From Candidatus Aenigmarchaeota archaeon CG_4_9_14_3_um_filter_37_18 (GTDB lineage Archaea; Aenigmatarchaeota; Aenigmatarchaeia; CG10238-14): DNA of 11,251 nt. The stretch is taken from positions 1 to 11,251 of the forward strand of contig PFTQ01000008.1 of assembly GCA_002789635.1 (NCBI GenBank), in the 5' to 3' direction. The notes under the pieces were generated by a model, which searched no databases, was not told where the DNA came from, and was given only the letters and a program-made list of their open reading frames with translations. The position numbers were made by a program, and so were the translations under genes. Of this stretch, positions 1 through 6,034 are shown in pieces; the first letter of the stretch is position 1; every line of letters begins with the position of its first letter.

Positions 1-1180
1 AATCAACCTTAAACCTTAGAATAGCACCAATTCCACCTAAGTTCTTGAATTGTTCGCCTTCACTGCTGTCAGAGGAGATGATTTGAATATTAGAGCTAAA
101 AGCCCCTACTTCCTCGGGCAGAATTTCTATCAATTCCCTCTCTTCAAGAACATCCATTTTCGCCCCGCAATTAGGGCATTTGTGCTCCATTCCATGCTTC
201 GTGTCCTTTTCAATTTCATTCCCGCATTGGCACTTAAGCTTTAGCCTGACCCAACTGTAGTCTTCTGAGATAAGCAGCATCTCGATTGCTCCCATGTTCA
301 TTGCTTTCTTAACTTCTTCCAGACCATACACAGACAAACCATCATCTTTCTGGAGATGACTGAAGAATTCTTCCATTAGTTTTCTCTCTTTGACTGCGGA
401 CGCTTCTTTGATCAGGTCTTCACCGCGCTGAATGATCTCCTGCAAGCCTTGAATGCCTGTATAACTGGTATCAACAACACCTAACTGTTTTTTCCTTAGC
501 TGGTAATTCAAAAACTCACCGTCGCTGAACTTGTCTTTGAACGGGCCTGGTCCACCAATTATTACGCCTTTGAGGTCTTTTTCTTTTAGGAACATATCAT
601 CTGCGATTTCTGCGACTTTTTTCATGTGGTCGTTTTTGGCTTCTTCCCGGATTCTTAAATATCTCATTTGACTCCACCCACCTGCCGCCGTCTTCCCAGG
701 GACCATGGAATTTATGTGCTTCTCTAAAGAGACTTTCTTTCCTTTCAGAAACCCAATATCTGCCCCCCCGCCATCTATGACAATCAACCCGTAAACCTCC
801 TTCTCCCGAAGCATGTCCCTCAAGGGATCAAGGATAAAAGTCTGGTCGCACCAGTAGATCTTCTGGCTTAAAGGCAGCGGAGGCTCAACAGACCATATCT
901 GCATGTCTGCCTGCCCTTCTTTCTCAGAAACATTTCCGCAAAAAACAATCAGTCCATTTTGAGGCGTTCTTCCAATGACTTTCAAGTGGTTCATTATCTT
1001 CTCGAGTGCATTAAGGACATTGTTTCTTGTTTGCCTGGACTTAACATTCTGGGTTAAGGCATACTCTGAACGAAGCATGTTCTGGATTTCAACAACATTG
1101 TAGCCCGCGGGTATATACAAGGATATGAGTTCAGTGTGCCTTCCCCTGATTTTCTCGAGAACTTTGAATAGCTTTTTCAA
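1..1180 (-). CDS. prf1: aRF1/eRF1-family peptide chain release factor homologue with GGW instead of GGQ (3' end cut by window edge)
   Basis: The frame is open from a TTG at 1180 to the window edge (393 codons) and the stop lies just outside. All three eRF1 domains are visible. The N domain holds ELISLYIPAGY, a stop-codon-reading NVKS (residues 45-48, NIKS in most relatives), FCGNV and a YxCxxxF motif (109-115). The middle domain has VPGKTAAGGWSQMR (160-173), where the usual GGQ, which triggers peptidyl-tRNA hydrolysis, reads GGW (167-169). The C domain carries a four-cysteine zinc ribbon (CxC and CPNC) as in archaeal aRF1. Family knowledge: aRF1 acts on the ribosome at all three stop codons. 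GGWSQ-like loops are, as I recall, found in bacterial eRF1-like proteins, so this could be a paralogue rather than the main termination factor. The start is uncertain: TTG 1180 follows AGGTAAGG, but family-like sequence (NEESQVR) continues upstream without an ATG. The family identity is secure; the termination activity is not. Confidence 0.88.
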   Translation of the reverse strand, partial: MKKLFKVLEKIRGRHTELISLYIPAGYNVVEIQNMLRSEYALTQNVKSRQTRNNVLNALEKIMNHLKVIGRTPQNGLIVFCGNVSEKEGQADMQIWSVEPPLPLSQKIYWCDQTFILDPLRDMLREKEVYGLIVIDGGGADIGFLKGKKVSLEKHINSMVPGKTAAGGWSQMRYLRIREEAKNDHMKKVAEIADDMFLKEKDLKGVIIGGPGPFKDKFSDGEFLNYQLRKKQLGVVDTSYTGIQGLQEIIQRGEDLIKEASAVKERKLMEEFFSHLQKDDGLSVYGLEEVKKAMNMGAIEMLLISEDYSWVRLKLKCQCGNEIEKDTKHGMEHKCPNCGAKMDVLEERELIEILPEEVGAFSSNIQIISSDSSEGEQFKNLGGIGAILRFKVD

Positions 1181-1240
1181 CCTTACCTGGGATTCTTCGT
1201 TAAATACTATACACCTTAGACTAATTATGTTGCAAGAGAA

Positions 1241-1246
1241 TTTAAA
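1241..1246 (-). promoter_or_regulatory. TATA-like box of the release-factor gene
   Basis: TTTAAA inside AATATTTAAATT on the minus strand. Using the 25-28 bp spacing seen at other genes here, transcription would begin near 1216-1219. That leaves only a few bases before a GTG at 1214 and about 37 bases before the TTG at 1180. Confidence 0.45.
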
Positions 1247-1257
1247 TATTGTTCAAA

Positions 1258-1318
1258 GACTCGTCCCTACGGGACACGCCCTGGGTGGAAGCCTCTAGAA
1301 TTAGAATGATTTTCACCC
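1258..1318 (-). other. GC-rich multi-hairpin element between membrane gene and prf1
   Basis: A patch richer in GC than its surroundings. On the minus strand GGGTGAAA (1318-1311, overlapping the upstream gene's stop) can pair with TTCCACCC (1290-1283). This encloses a small TCTA/TAGA hairpin and is followed by a GTCCC-GTA-GGGAC hairpin (1275-1263) and GAGTC. The layout could be a processed or regulatory RNA, a 3' end structure of the thyA unit, or a remnant of an IS200/IS605-type right end, whose terminal hairpins look similar. No transposase or TnpB is present nearby. The pairing is seen in the sequence; the role is unknown. Confidence 0.4.
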
Positions 1319-1744
1319 AACCGCTAACAAAACCCTATAAATAATTACATTAAAAAGACTATTAACAACAAGAAAAGCAACAAACAAAGGGCCAAACCCT
1401 CCTGTCGCAAACATGATGCCGGTGTTGACAATCTGGTAAGCAACTAAAGAAATCCCAAACCCATTCATCCCAAGAAAATACCCAAGAAGCACGGCTATCA
1501 GTTGAGCAGGAAACGAGAATAGAATGAACTGGCTTTTTGACGGATGCAGCAATGAGTGCTCGGCAAGAAGGACTGTGGCAACAACTATGCCAGGGATAAT
1601 TCCGTAGTTTATTCCTGCGAGCCATGAAGCAAGGAAAAGAAAGTCTATTCCCAGAAACTTGATCAGTTTTTTTGTCAGTAGGTTTAGGGCGATATCTAGC
1701 CCAAGAAACAGCAGCATGAAGATTATGAAGTGCATGACAGTCAT
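1313..1744 (-). CDS. small multi-spanning membrane protein of unknown function
   Basis: From ATG 1744 this is a 143-residue protein that is almost wholly hydrophobic, with about four or five predicted membrane helices. One begins at residue 5 (MHFIIFMLLFLGL); others cover roughly 34-60, 75-95 and 98-140. Glycine-rich turns such as AGINYGIIPG and FLGMNGFG recall small transporter subunits, for example ECF S components, but no diagnostic motif is visible, so I do not assign a function. TTG 1756 is the longest possible start. ATG 1744 fits better because an AT-rich ATTTTTAAT box lies about 22 bp upstream. The gene follows the DHFR stop closely and may be co-transcribed with thyA-folA or have its own weak promoter. 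Its stop codon lies inside a potential hairpin. Confidence 0.7.
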   Translation of the reverse strand: MTVMHFIIFMLLFLGLDIALNLLTKKLIKFLGIDFLFLASWLAGINYGIIPGIVVATVLLAEHSLLHPSKSQFILFSFPAQLIAVLLGYFLGMNGFGISLVAYQIVNTGIMFATGGFGPLFVAFLVVNSLFNVIIYRVLLAVG

Positions 1745-1775
1745 ATAGAATAACAAGGATTAAAAATTTGATGAG

Positions 1776-2246
1776 TCACTTTCTAACGTAACTCAAAAAC
1801 GAGTAGTCATCTTTATCATTCCTCTTAACAAGCTTCCATTTCTTAAAGTCAACCTCCGGGAAATAAACATCACCATCATAATCCTTATGGAGCTTGGTCA
1901 ACTCTAATTTGTCAGCAACTTCCACCCCAAGTTTGTACACACTTGCCCCTCCACAAATAAACACCTTCCCCTTGCCTTTGCAATATTTTAATGCCTCTTC
2001 AAACGAGCTTTTAACAACAGCTCCAGGGACCTTGTAACTCTTATCGTAATTAAGGATAATATTTTCCCTGCCAGGCAACGGTTTGATTGGAAGTGACTCG
2101 TATGTTTTCGATCCCATGATACAGGGATGCCCTAAAGTCAGTTCTTTGAAATGCTGAAAGTCCTCTTTAATATGCCAAGGTATTTTCCCGCCTTTACCAA
2201 TAACCCCATTCTTAGCAACAGCTGCAATAACAATTATTTCTGTCAT
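1776..2246 (-). CDS. folA: dihydrofolate reductase
   Basis: A 156-residue protein of the usual DHFR length. It reduces dihydrofolate to tetrahydrofolate with NADPH, closing the loop with the thymidylate synthase encoded just upstream. Visible signatures are the N-terminal strand with NGVIGKGGKIPW, the folate-binding acid D29 five residues after W24 (the counterpart of E. coli D27), the NADPH-binding segment IMGSKTYESLP, PLPGRENIIL, and the glycine pair in VFICGGASVYK. One slight oddity is IMGSKT, where most relatives have IMGRKT. The ATG sits two bases after the thyA TAG, so translation is very probably coupled in one operon. Stop TGA. Confidence 0.96.
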   Translation of the reverse strand: MTEIIVIAAVAKNGVIGKGGKIPWHIKEDFQHFKELTLGHPCIMGSKTYESLPIKPLPGRENIILNYDKSYKVPGAVVKSSFEEALKYCKGKGKVFICGGASVYKLGVEVADKLELTKLHKDYDGDVYFPEVDFKKWKLVKRNDKDDYSFLSYVRK

Positions 2247-2248
2247 GG

Positions 2249-3115
2249 CTACACCGCGATTTCAAATCTTATAGGAGGATGATGCTGGTAATTATCAACT
2301 ACAGAATCAGTGTATTTCCAATCAAATATAGATGTGAATTCTTCAGTCTTGATTTTTGGCAGAGGAAACGGTTTTCTTTTCAACTGTTCTTTTAGACCGT
2401 CAACATGATTAACATAAATGTGAGTGTCTCCTAGGAAGCCGACTAGTTTGCCTTCTTTTAGACTGGTTTCTTTGGCAAGCAAATGCAACAGCAGACCGTA
2501 ACTGGCTATATTGAAAGGCAGACCTAAAGCAGAGTCAACTGACCTTTGGTTCCAGATCAGATTGAGCTTGTCTTTTATTACTGTGACCTGAAAGCCGTAG
2601 TGGCAAGGCGGTAAAGCCATTCTTTTGATGTCTGTCGGATTCCATGCCATAACAATCATCCTTCTGTCTGTCGGGTCTTTCTTAAGCTTTTCAACAAGAT
2701 TTTTGAGCTGGTCTATTCCTTCACCGATAGGTTTTTTATCATATGAGGCGTACTTGGCTCCAAAATTCCTCCACTGCCACCCGTAGATCGGACCTAAATC
2801 CCGTTCTTCCAACATTTTTTTCTTTGTTTTTAGATCATGACTGTAGGGCACTTTTTCAGGTGAGCACCATTCATCCCAGATGTGGTTGTTTCTTTCTTGA
2901 AGCCATTTTTTGTCGGTCAGGCCTTTGATAAAGAATTCAAGCTCGGATGCGACTAGCTTAAATGGAACAGTTTTTGTTGTGAGGAGAGGGAAGCCTTTGG
3001 ACATGTCATGCTCGAACATTGAACCGGCAATAGCTATGGTATCAACACCAGTCCTGTTCTCTTTTCTGACGCCTTCTTTTAGGATTTTTTTTATGATGTC
3101 TAGGTAAGGCTTCAT
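2249..3115 (-). CDS. thyA: thymidylate synthase, folate-dependent ThyA type
   Basis: A 288-residue protein that methylates dUMP to dTMP using methylene-tetrahydrofolate and releases dihydrofolate. Hallmarks are RTG (21-23) near the N terminus, the active-site cysteine C171 in ALPPCH, DRRMIVMAWNP-like phosphate-binding arginines around 151, QRSVDSALGLPFNIASYG (190-207) with the dUMP-contacting asparagine N202, and GDTHIYVNH (229-237). I chose ATG 3115 over ATG 3124. The protein then starts MKPYLDIIKKIL as in the family, and AGGAATGATCC, a good partial match to the archaeal anti-Shine-Dalgarno (SD) end, lies just before it. It is first in an apparent thyA-folA pair. Having ThyA rather than ThyX, with DHFR, implies tetrahydrofolate chemistry. 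Confidence 0.97.
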   Translation of the reverse strand: MKPYLDIIKKILKEGVRKENRTGVDTIAIAGSMFEHDMSKGFPLLTTKTVPFKLVASELEFFIKGLTDKKWLQERNNHIWDEWCSPEKVPYSHDLKTKKKMLEERDLGPIYGWQWRNFGAKYASYDKKPIGEGIDQLKNLVEKLKKDPTDRRMIVMAWNPTDIKRMALPPCHYGFQVTVIKDKLNLIWNQRSVDSALGLPFNIASYGLLLHLLAKETSLKEGKLVGFLGDTHIYVNHVDGLKEQLKRKPFPLPKIKTEEFTSIFDWKYTDSVVDNYQHHPPIRFEIAV

Positions 3116-3117
3116 AT

Positions 3118-3128
3118 GGATCATTCCT
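3118..3128 (-). promoter_or_regulatory. ribosome binding site deciding the thyA start
   Basis: On the minus strand AGGAATGATCC precedes the ATG at 3115. It resembles the archaeal consensus AGGAGGTGATCC and includes the in-frame ATG 3124, which therefore looks like part of the binding site and not the true start. Most other genes here seem leaderless, so this one stands out. Confidence 0.5.
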
Positions 3129-3183
3129 ATTGTTAGTATTGATTTTAAGAAATAAATTGATTTTAATTATTAAAACTCTACTA

Positions 3184-3189
3184 TTTAAA
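3184..3189 (+). promoter_or_regulatory. TATA-like box of the 70-residue ORF
   Basis: TTTAAA centred 25.5 bp before ATG 3212, which places the expected transcription start at the ATG itself (leaderless). The 96-bp gap between the divergent thyA and this gene (3116-3211) is very AT-rich and holds both promoters. Confidence 0.55.
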
Positions 3190-3211
3190 ATTTGATTTCC
3201 ATTAAAATTTC

Positions 3212-3424
3212 ATGGTAGGCTATGCCGTAATGTCAAATCTTCTGGTTGTTGATACATACGAATCAGATGCAGATGATTTTTTAAGGTTTATTGCAGGTCA
3301 ACATCCTGCTTTATCCTATGGAAAAATGACTCTATATCGAGGGAATATTGAAGGAGTGGTTATAGGCAAAACCTTGGCAGAAAGACCAGAAGGTTGGAGA
3401 AAAGTTGATATCCAATCTCAATAA
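3212..3424 (+). CDS. small protein of unknown function (70 aa)
   Basis: Not recognised. The protein is soluble and moderately acidic, with a predicted alpha/beta mix: SNLLVVDTYESDADDFLRFI followed by MTLYRGNIEGVVIGKTLAERPEGWRKV. Neither a membrane segment nor a cysteine cluster is present. Support for a real gene comes from the well-placed TTTAAA box 25.5 bp before the ATG, a composition unlike a shadow frame, and no competing gene over most of its length. Its last 7 bases overlap the end of glyA on the other strand (convergent). An internal ATG at residue 7 is possible, but the promoter spacing favours 3212. It is one of three short plus-strand genes tucked between minus-strand housekeeping genes. 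Confidence 0.62.
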   Translation: MVGYAVMSNLLVVDTYESDADDFLRFIAGQHPALSYGKMTLYRGNIEGVVIGKTLAERPEGWRKVDIQSQ

Positions 3425-4671
3425 TACAACGGAAACTTCCCGCACAACTCACTAACCCTTTCCTTAAGATGCTGCTTGATCTTCTCGTCATTTCTGTTCT
3501 TAACAAACGCAGAGAATATCCTGCCTATTTCTTGCATTTCCAGCTCTTTCATGCCTCTAGTTGTAGTAGCAGGCGTCCCTAACCTAACCCCACTGGTCAC
3601 CCACATTGGCTGGGGGTCAAATGGAATCACATTCTTATTAACGGTTATCCCTATTTCTTCAAATGCTGCTTGTGCTTCCTTTCCTGTCATCCCTTTGTCT
3701 CGTAAATCTACTAACATCAAATGATTATCAGTCCCTCCAGAAACTAGTCGGAATTCCTGTTCTACTAATTCTTGTGCTAATGCTTTTGCATTCTTAACGA
3801 TTTGTTCTTGATATTTTTTGAAGGATGGTTTCATCGCTTCCTTAAATGCTACTGCTTTTGCAGCAATTGTATTCATCAGTGGACCGCCTTGTATTCCTGG
3901 GAAAATCGCTTTGTCGATCTTTTCAGCGTATTCTTTCTTACACATTATCACTCCACCCCTTGGTCCTCTTAAAGTTTTTTGAGTGGTTGTTGTTACAAAA
4001 TCACAATGTGGGAAAGGCGAAGGATGAATTCCACCTACGATTAGACCAGCAATATGAGCAACATCTGCCAACAAGTAAGCGTTAACTTCGTCTGCTATTT
4101 CCCTGAATTCTTCAAAATCAATTGTTCTCGGATAAGCACTCGCCCCACAGACAATCATCTTAGGCTTAACTTCTTTTGCTATCCTCATGACTTCATCATA
4201 ATCAATCACTTCCGTCTTAGGATCCACACCATAGAAGTGGACGTTGTAATGTTTACCAGAGAAGTTAACAGGACTACCATGAGTAAGATGACCGCCATGT
4301 GACAAATCCATTGAAAGGATTTTATCACCTACTTCTAGCATCGCGAAGTAAACTCCCATATTTGCCTGACTACCTGAGTGTGGTTGAACGTTTGCATGTT
4401 CTGCATGGAATAATTTCTTTACTCTTTCTCTCGCTAAATCCTCGACTTGATCGTAGAATTCACAACCACCATAGTAACGTTTACCCGGATAACCTTCGGC
4501 ATACTTGTTCGTCATAACACTTGCTTGAGCTTGCATTACCGTTGGGGAGACAAAATTCTCTGAGGCGATTAATTCGATGGTATTTTCTTGACGAAGTATT
4601 TCATCCTTAAGGATTCTAGCAACTTCAGGATCTTCCTTCTCAACTTGCTCAAGAATTCTAAACCATTTCAT
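3418..4671 (-). CDS. glyA: serine hydroxymethyltransferase
   Basis: A full-length 417-residue PLP enzyme that interconverts serine and glycine and charges tetrahydrofolate with a one-carbon unit, supplying ThyA nearby. Motifs include IELIASENF (32-40), the NKYAEGYPGKRYYGG loop (55-69), QPHSGSQAN (96-104), LLADVAHIAGL (200-210), the PLP lysine K232 in VTTTTQKTLRGPRGG, and GVRLGTPATTTRG near the C terminus. One oddity: the residue before the PLP lysine is normally histidine (VTTTTHKT) and is glutamine here (Q231), a single CAC/CAT to CAA change. The rest of the active site looks intact, so the enzyme is probably functional. ATG 4671 has a TTTAAA box 26.5 bp upstream and is likely leaderless, transcribed apart from the HTH gene behind it. 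Confidence 0.97.
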   Translation of the reverse strand: MKWFRILEQVEKEDPEVARILKDEILRQENTIELIASENFVSPTVMQAQASVMTNKYAEGYPGKRYYGGCEFYDQVEDLARERVKKLFHAEHANVQPHSGSQANMGVYFAMLEVGDKILSMDLSHGGHLTHGSPVNFSGKHYNVHFYGVDPKTEVIDYDEVMRIAKEVKPKMIVCGASAYPRTIDFEEFREIADEVNAYLLADVAHIAGLIVGGIHPSPFPHCDFVTTTTQKTLRGPRGGVIMCKKEYAEKIDKAIFPGIQGGPLMNTIAAKAVAFKEAMKPSFKKYQEQIVKNAKALAQELVEQEFRLVSGGTDNHLMLVDLRDKGMTGKEAQAAFEEIGITVNKNVIPFDPQPMWVTSGVRLGTPATTTRGMKELEMQEIGRIFSAFVKNRNDEKIKQHLKERVSELCGKFPLYY

Positions 4672-4694
4672 GACTAATATTTTTCTTTGAATAA

Positions 4695-4700
4695 TTTAAA
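4695..4700 (-). promoter_or_regulatory. TATA-like box of glyA
   Basis: TTTAAA on the minus strand in CTTTTAAATTA, centred 26.5 bp before the glyA ATG. This matches the leaderless layout used repeatedly in this window. Confidence 0.6.
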
Positions 4701-4728
4701 AGGACTTGAATAATTGATAGAAAGAATG

Positions 4729-4740
4729 GTTACCGGTAAC
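4729..4740. repeat. perfect 12-bp palindrome upstream of glyA
   Basis: GTTACCGGTAAC reads the same on both strands. It overlaps the stop codon of the HTH gene and lies about 30 bp upstream of the glyA TATA box, a position where an activator could bind. It may equally be chance, since it encodes the end of the HTH protein. Confidence 0.35.
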
Positions 4741-4996
4741 TAGTGGTAATCTCTCCCAAATTATCAGGAGAACATAAACCTATTTCAGCATTCATAATAT
4801 ACCAACGCGTAGCTAGAACACGAGAATTAGCACCGTAATAATCAAATTTATCATACACATTTCTTAAATGAACTCTCACTGTAGAAGGTTTTATACCTAA
4901 TCTTCTAGCAATCTCTTTATTTGAAAGACCATGAGAAACATACTCGAGAACTTTTAATTCTCTTGGTGTAAGTTGTCTATTTAGGTATGAATTCAT
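4730..4996 (-). CDS. stand-alone LuxR/GerE-type helix-turn-helix protein
   Basis: From ATG 4996 this is 88 residues. Residues 9-60 match the LuxR/GerE DNA-binding domain well: LTPRELKVLEYVSHGLSNKEIARRLGI, then KPSTVRVHLRNVYDKF, with the typical SNKEIA and TVRVHLRN helices. There is no receiver or ligand-binding domain, so it is a DNA-binding module alone, followed by a short tail of about 25 residues. The family is mainly bacterial and usually dimerises on palindromic sites; in an archaeon it suggests transfer. TTG 5017 would add eight residues, but ATG 4996 has an ATATTAAT box about 27 bp upstream. It lies between the Nudix gene and glyA on the same strand, and a perfect palindrome sits at its 3' end. 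The target genes are unknown. Confidence 0.85.
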   Translation of the reverse strand: MNSYLNRQLTPRELKVLEYVSHGLSNKEIARRLGIKPSTVRVHLRNVYDKFDYYGANSRVLATRWYIMNAEIGLCSPDNLGEITTSYR

Positions 4997-5037
4997 ATAC
5001 TTACAATTAAAAATCAAAGATTAATATGTTAAAATAA

Positions 5038-5658
5038 CTAAAAACTCATTCTCAACCAATCAAAAACAATCTGTGACCATCCTTCCATCTTACCCCTGAA
5101 TTTCTTCGCTTCAAGGAGTGTCATCATCTTTCCAGAAAGTTTATCCTTTTCTTTGATTTCTATCCTATCATTAGACCCTTCTGCCAGAAATACAACGCCA
5201 AAATGAACCCTTCCCACTGGGTCTTTGTCGTCATTGATGAATCCGATTATTTTCGTTTTGTAATCATAAGGGTATACCACTTCCTCTTCAAATTCCCTTT
5301 TCATTCCTTCCAATAGTATATTCTCGGAGTTGACGTCAATCGGGTTGATGTGGCCGCCTATTCCCAAAGAGTACTTTTCCCTGAGCCTTTCCTCCTCGCT
5401 TTGCGGAAGTCTCTTGTAGACGAAGTATTTGTCCTTGTGCTTGAATGCTATGTACGGTATTATTTGCTTCATTGACTCGTCTTGTTCAGCTGGGATAGGC
5501 TGTTTTGGAGATGTGGTTTTTCTTAGGATGAATTTGGAGTGTTTTTTGACTATGTTCTCGAAGTCGAGGTTTTTCCTTTTCTGGAACCCTTGAAATAGCC
5601 TTTCGTTTTTTTCTCCGAATAGAATTTTTCTTGGGACTACAAGTATCTGCTCTGTCAT
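5038..5658 (-). CDS. Nudix-family phosphohydrolase (predicted phosphoesterase)
   Basis: A 206-residue protein with a Nudix fold in its second half: IPYIAF and YFVYKR strands, then GGHINPID (101-108) and GMKREFEEEVVY (118-129). The REFEEEV core keeps the metal-binding glutamates, but spacing before it is longer than in the classical box and the box glycine after EE is valine. This GGHINPID-type arrangement recalls a group of predicted MutT-related phosphoesterases, so the substrate cannot be named; nucleotides or other X-linked diphosphates are typical. The N-terminal 60 residues (MTEQILVVPRKILFG) form a separate lead domain seen with such proteins. ATG 5658 is preferred to TTG 5679 because an AAATAT box lies about 25 bp upstream and MTEQ is a natural start. 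It ends 41 bases before the HTH gene begins. Confidence 0.85.
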   Translation of the reverse strand: MTEQILVVPRKILFGEKNERLFQGFQKRKNLDFENIVKKHSKFILRKTTSPKQPIPAEQDESMKQIIPYIAFKHKDKYFVYKRLPQSEEERLREKYSLGIGGHINPIDVNSENILLEGMKREFEEEVVYPYDYKTKIIGFINDDKDPVGRVHFGVVFLAEGSNDRIEIKEKDKLSGKMMTLLEAKKFRGKMEGWSQIVFDWLRMSF

Positions 5659-5728
5659 AAGAAAATAATTGGGAATCAAGATATTTGAGTGTGAAGAGGG
5701 AAAGATAAGGGTTAAAAAGTTTAGTTGT

Positions 5729-5735
5729 CATAAAA
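5729..5735 (+). promoter_or_regulatory. possible TATA-like box upstream of the 73-residue ORF
   Basis: CATAAAA is centred about 24 bp before ATG 5756. That would make a leaderless start at 5756, but the frame there stops after four codons. A second AT box at 5741-5747 fits a start at TTG 5775 instead. Confidence 0.3.
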
Positions 5736-5774
5736 GGATTGATAAAAATGCCCCCATGATATCAAGTTAGAGTA

Positions 5775-5996
5775 TTGCCTTATGGAAGTGCAAAATCTAT
5801 TCCTATAACTGTACTTCAAGGGAAACAACCTGTTAATAGCAAAACAACTTTTTCCGCTTCTATTGATTTTGATGATGCCTCTTATCAGGCATATGGAGAT
5901 ACACCTCGAGAAGCAGCAGTAAATTTTTGTGAATGGCTTATATGTTTACGAAGAATACAATCCTACGAATTATTGGGTATAATCCAAACCGCATAG
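5775..5996 (+). CDS. small protein with a possible HicB-like fold (73 aa)
   Basis: Not firmly recognised. The core KTTFSASIDFDDASYQAYGDTPREAAVNFCEWL reads as two or three strands followed by a helix. The AYGDTPREAAVNF turn resembles the GxTxxEA turn of HicB-like antitoxin folds, but no toxin partner (HicA) is adjacent, so this is only a structural hint. The start is doubtful. TTG 5775 is the only usual start codon in frame downstream of an in-frame TGA at 5757. Nearby ATGs at 5748 and 5756 lead into stops after three or four codons, and the main frame is open back to 5760. A small sequencing or real frameshift in the first codons is possible. It reads away from the divergent Nudix gene. Confidence 0.55.
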   Translation: MPYGSAKSIPITVLQGKQPVNSKTTFSASIDFDDASYQAYGDTPREAAVNFCEWLICLRRIQSYELLGIIQTA

Positions 5997-6034
5997 CAAA
6001 AGCAATAATTACTCCTAAATCCAAATAATTATTT

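Noticed and set aside
50..244. Plus-strand ORF of 64 codons
   Set aside because: It is a shadow of the release-factor gene, whose minus-strand frame is open and strongly conserved through this stretch.
5757..5759. In-frame TGA as a recoded (selenocysteine or reassigned) codon
   Set aside because: DHFR, SHMT and the small membrane protein use TGA as a normal stop, there is no visible selenocysteine element, and only three codons lie before it.
5775..5996. HicA/HicB toxin-antitoxin pair
   Set aside because: Only a weak HicB-like turn is present, and no small HicA-type toxin ORF lies on either side.
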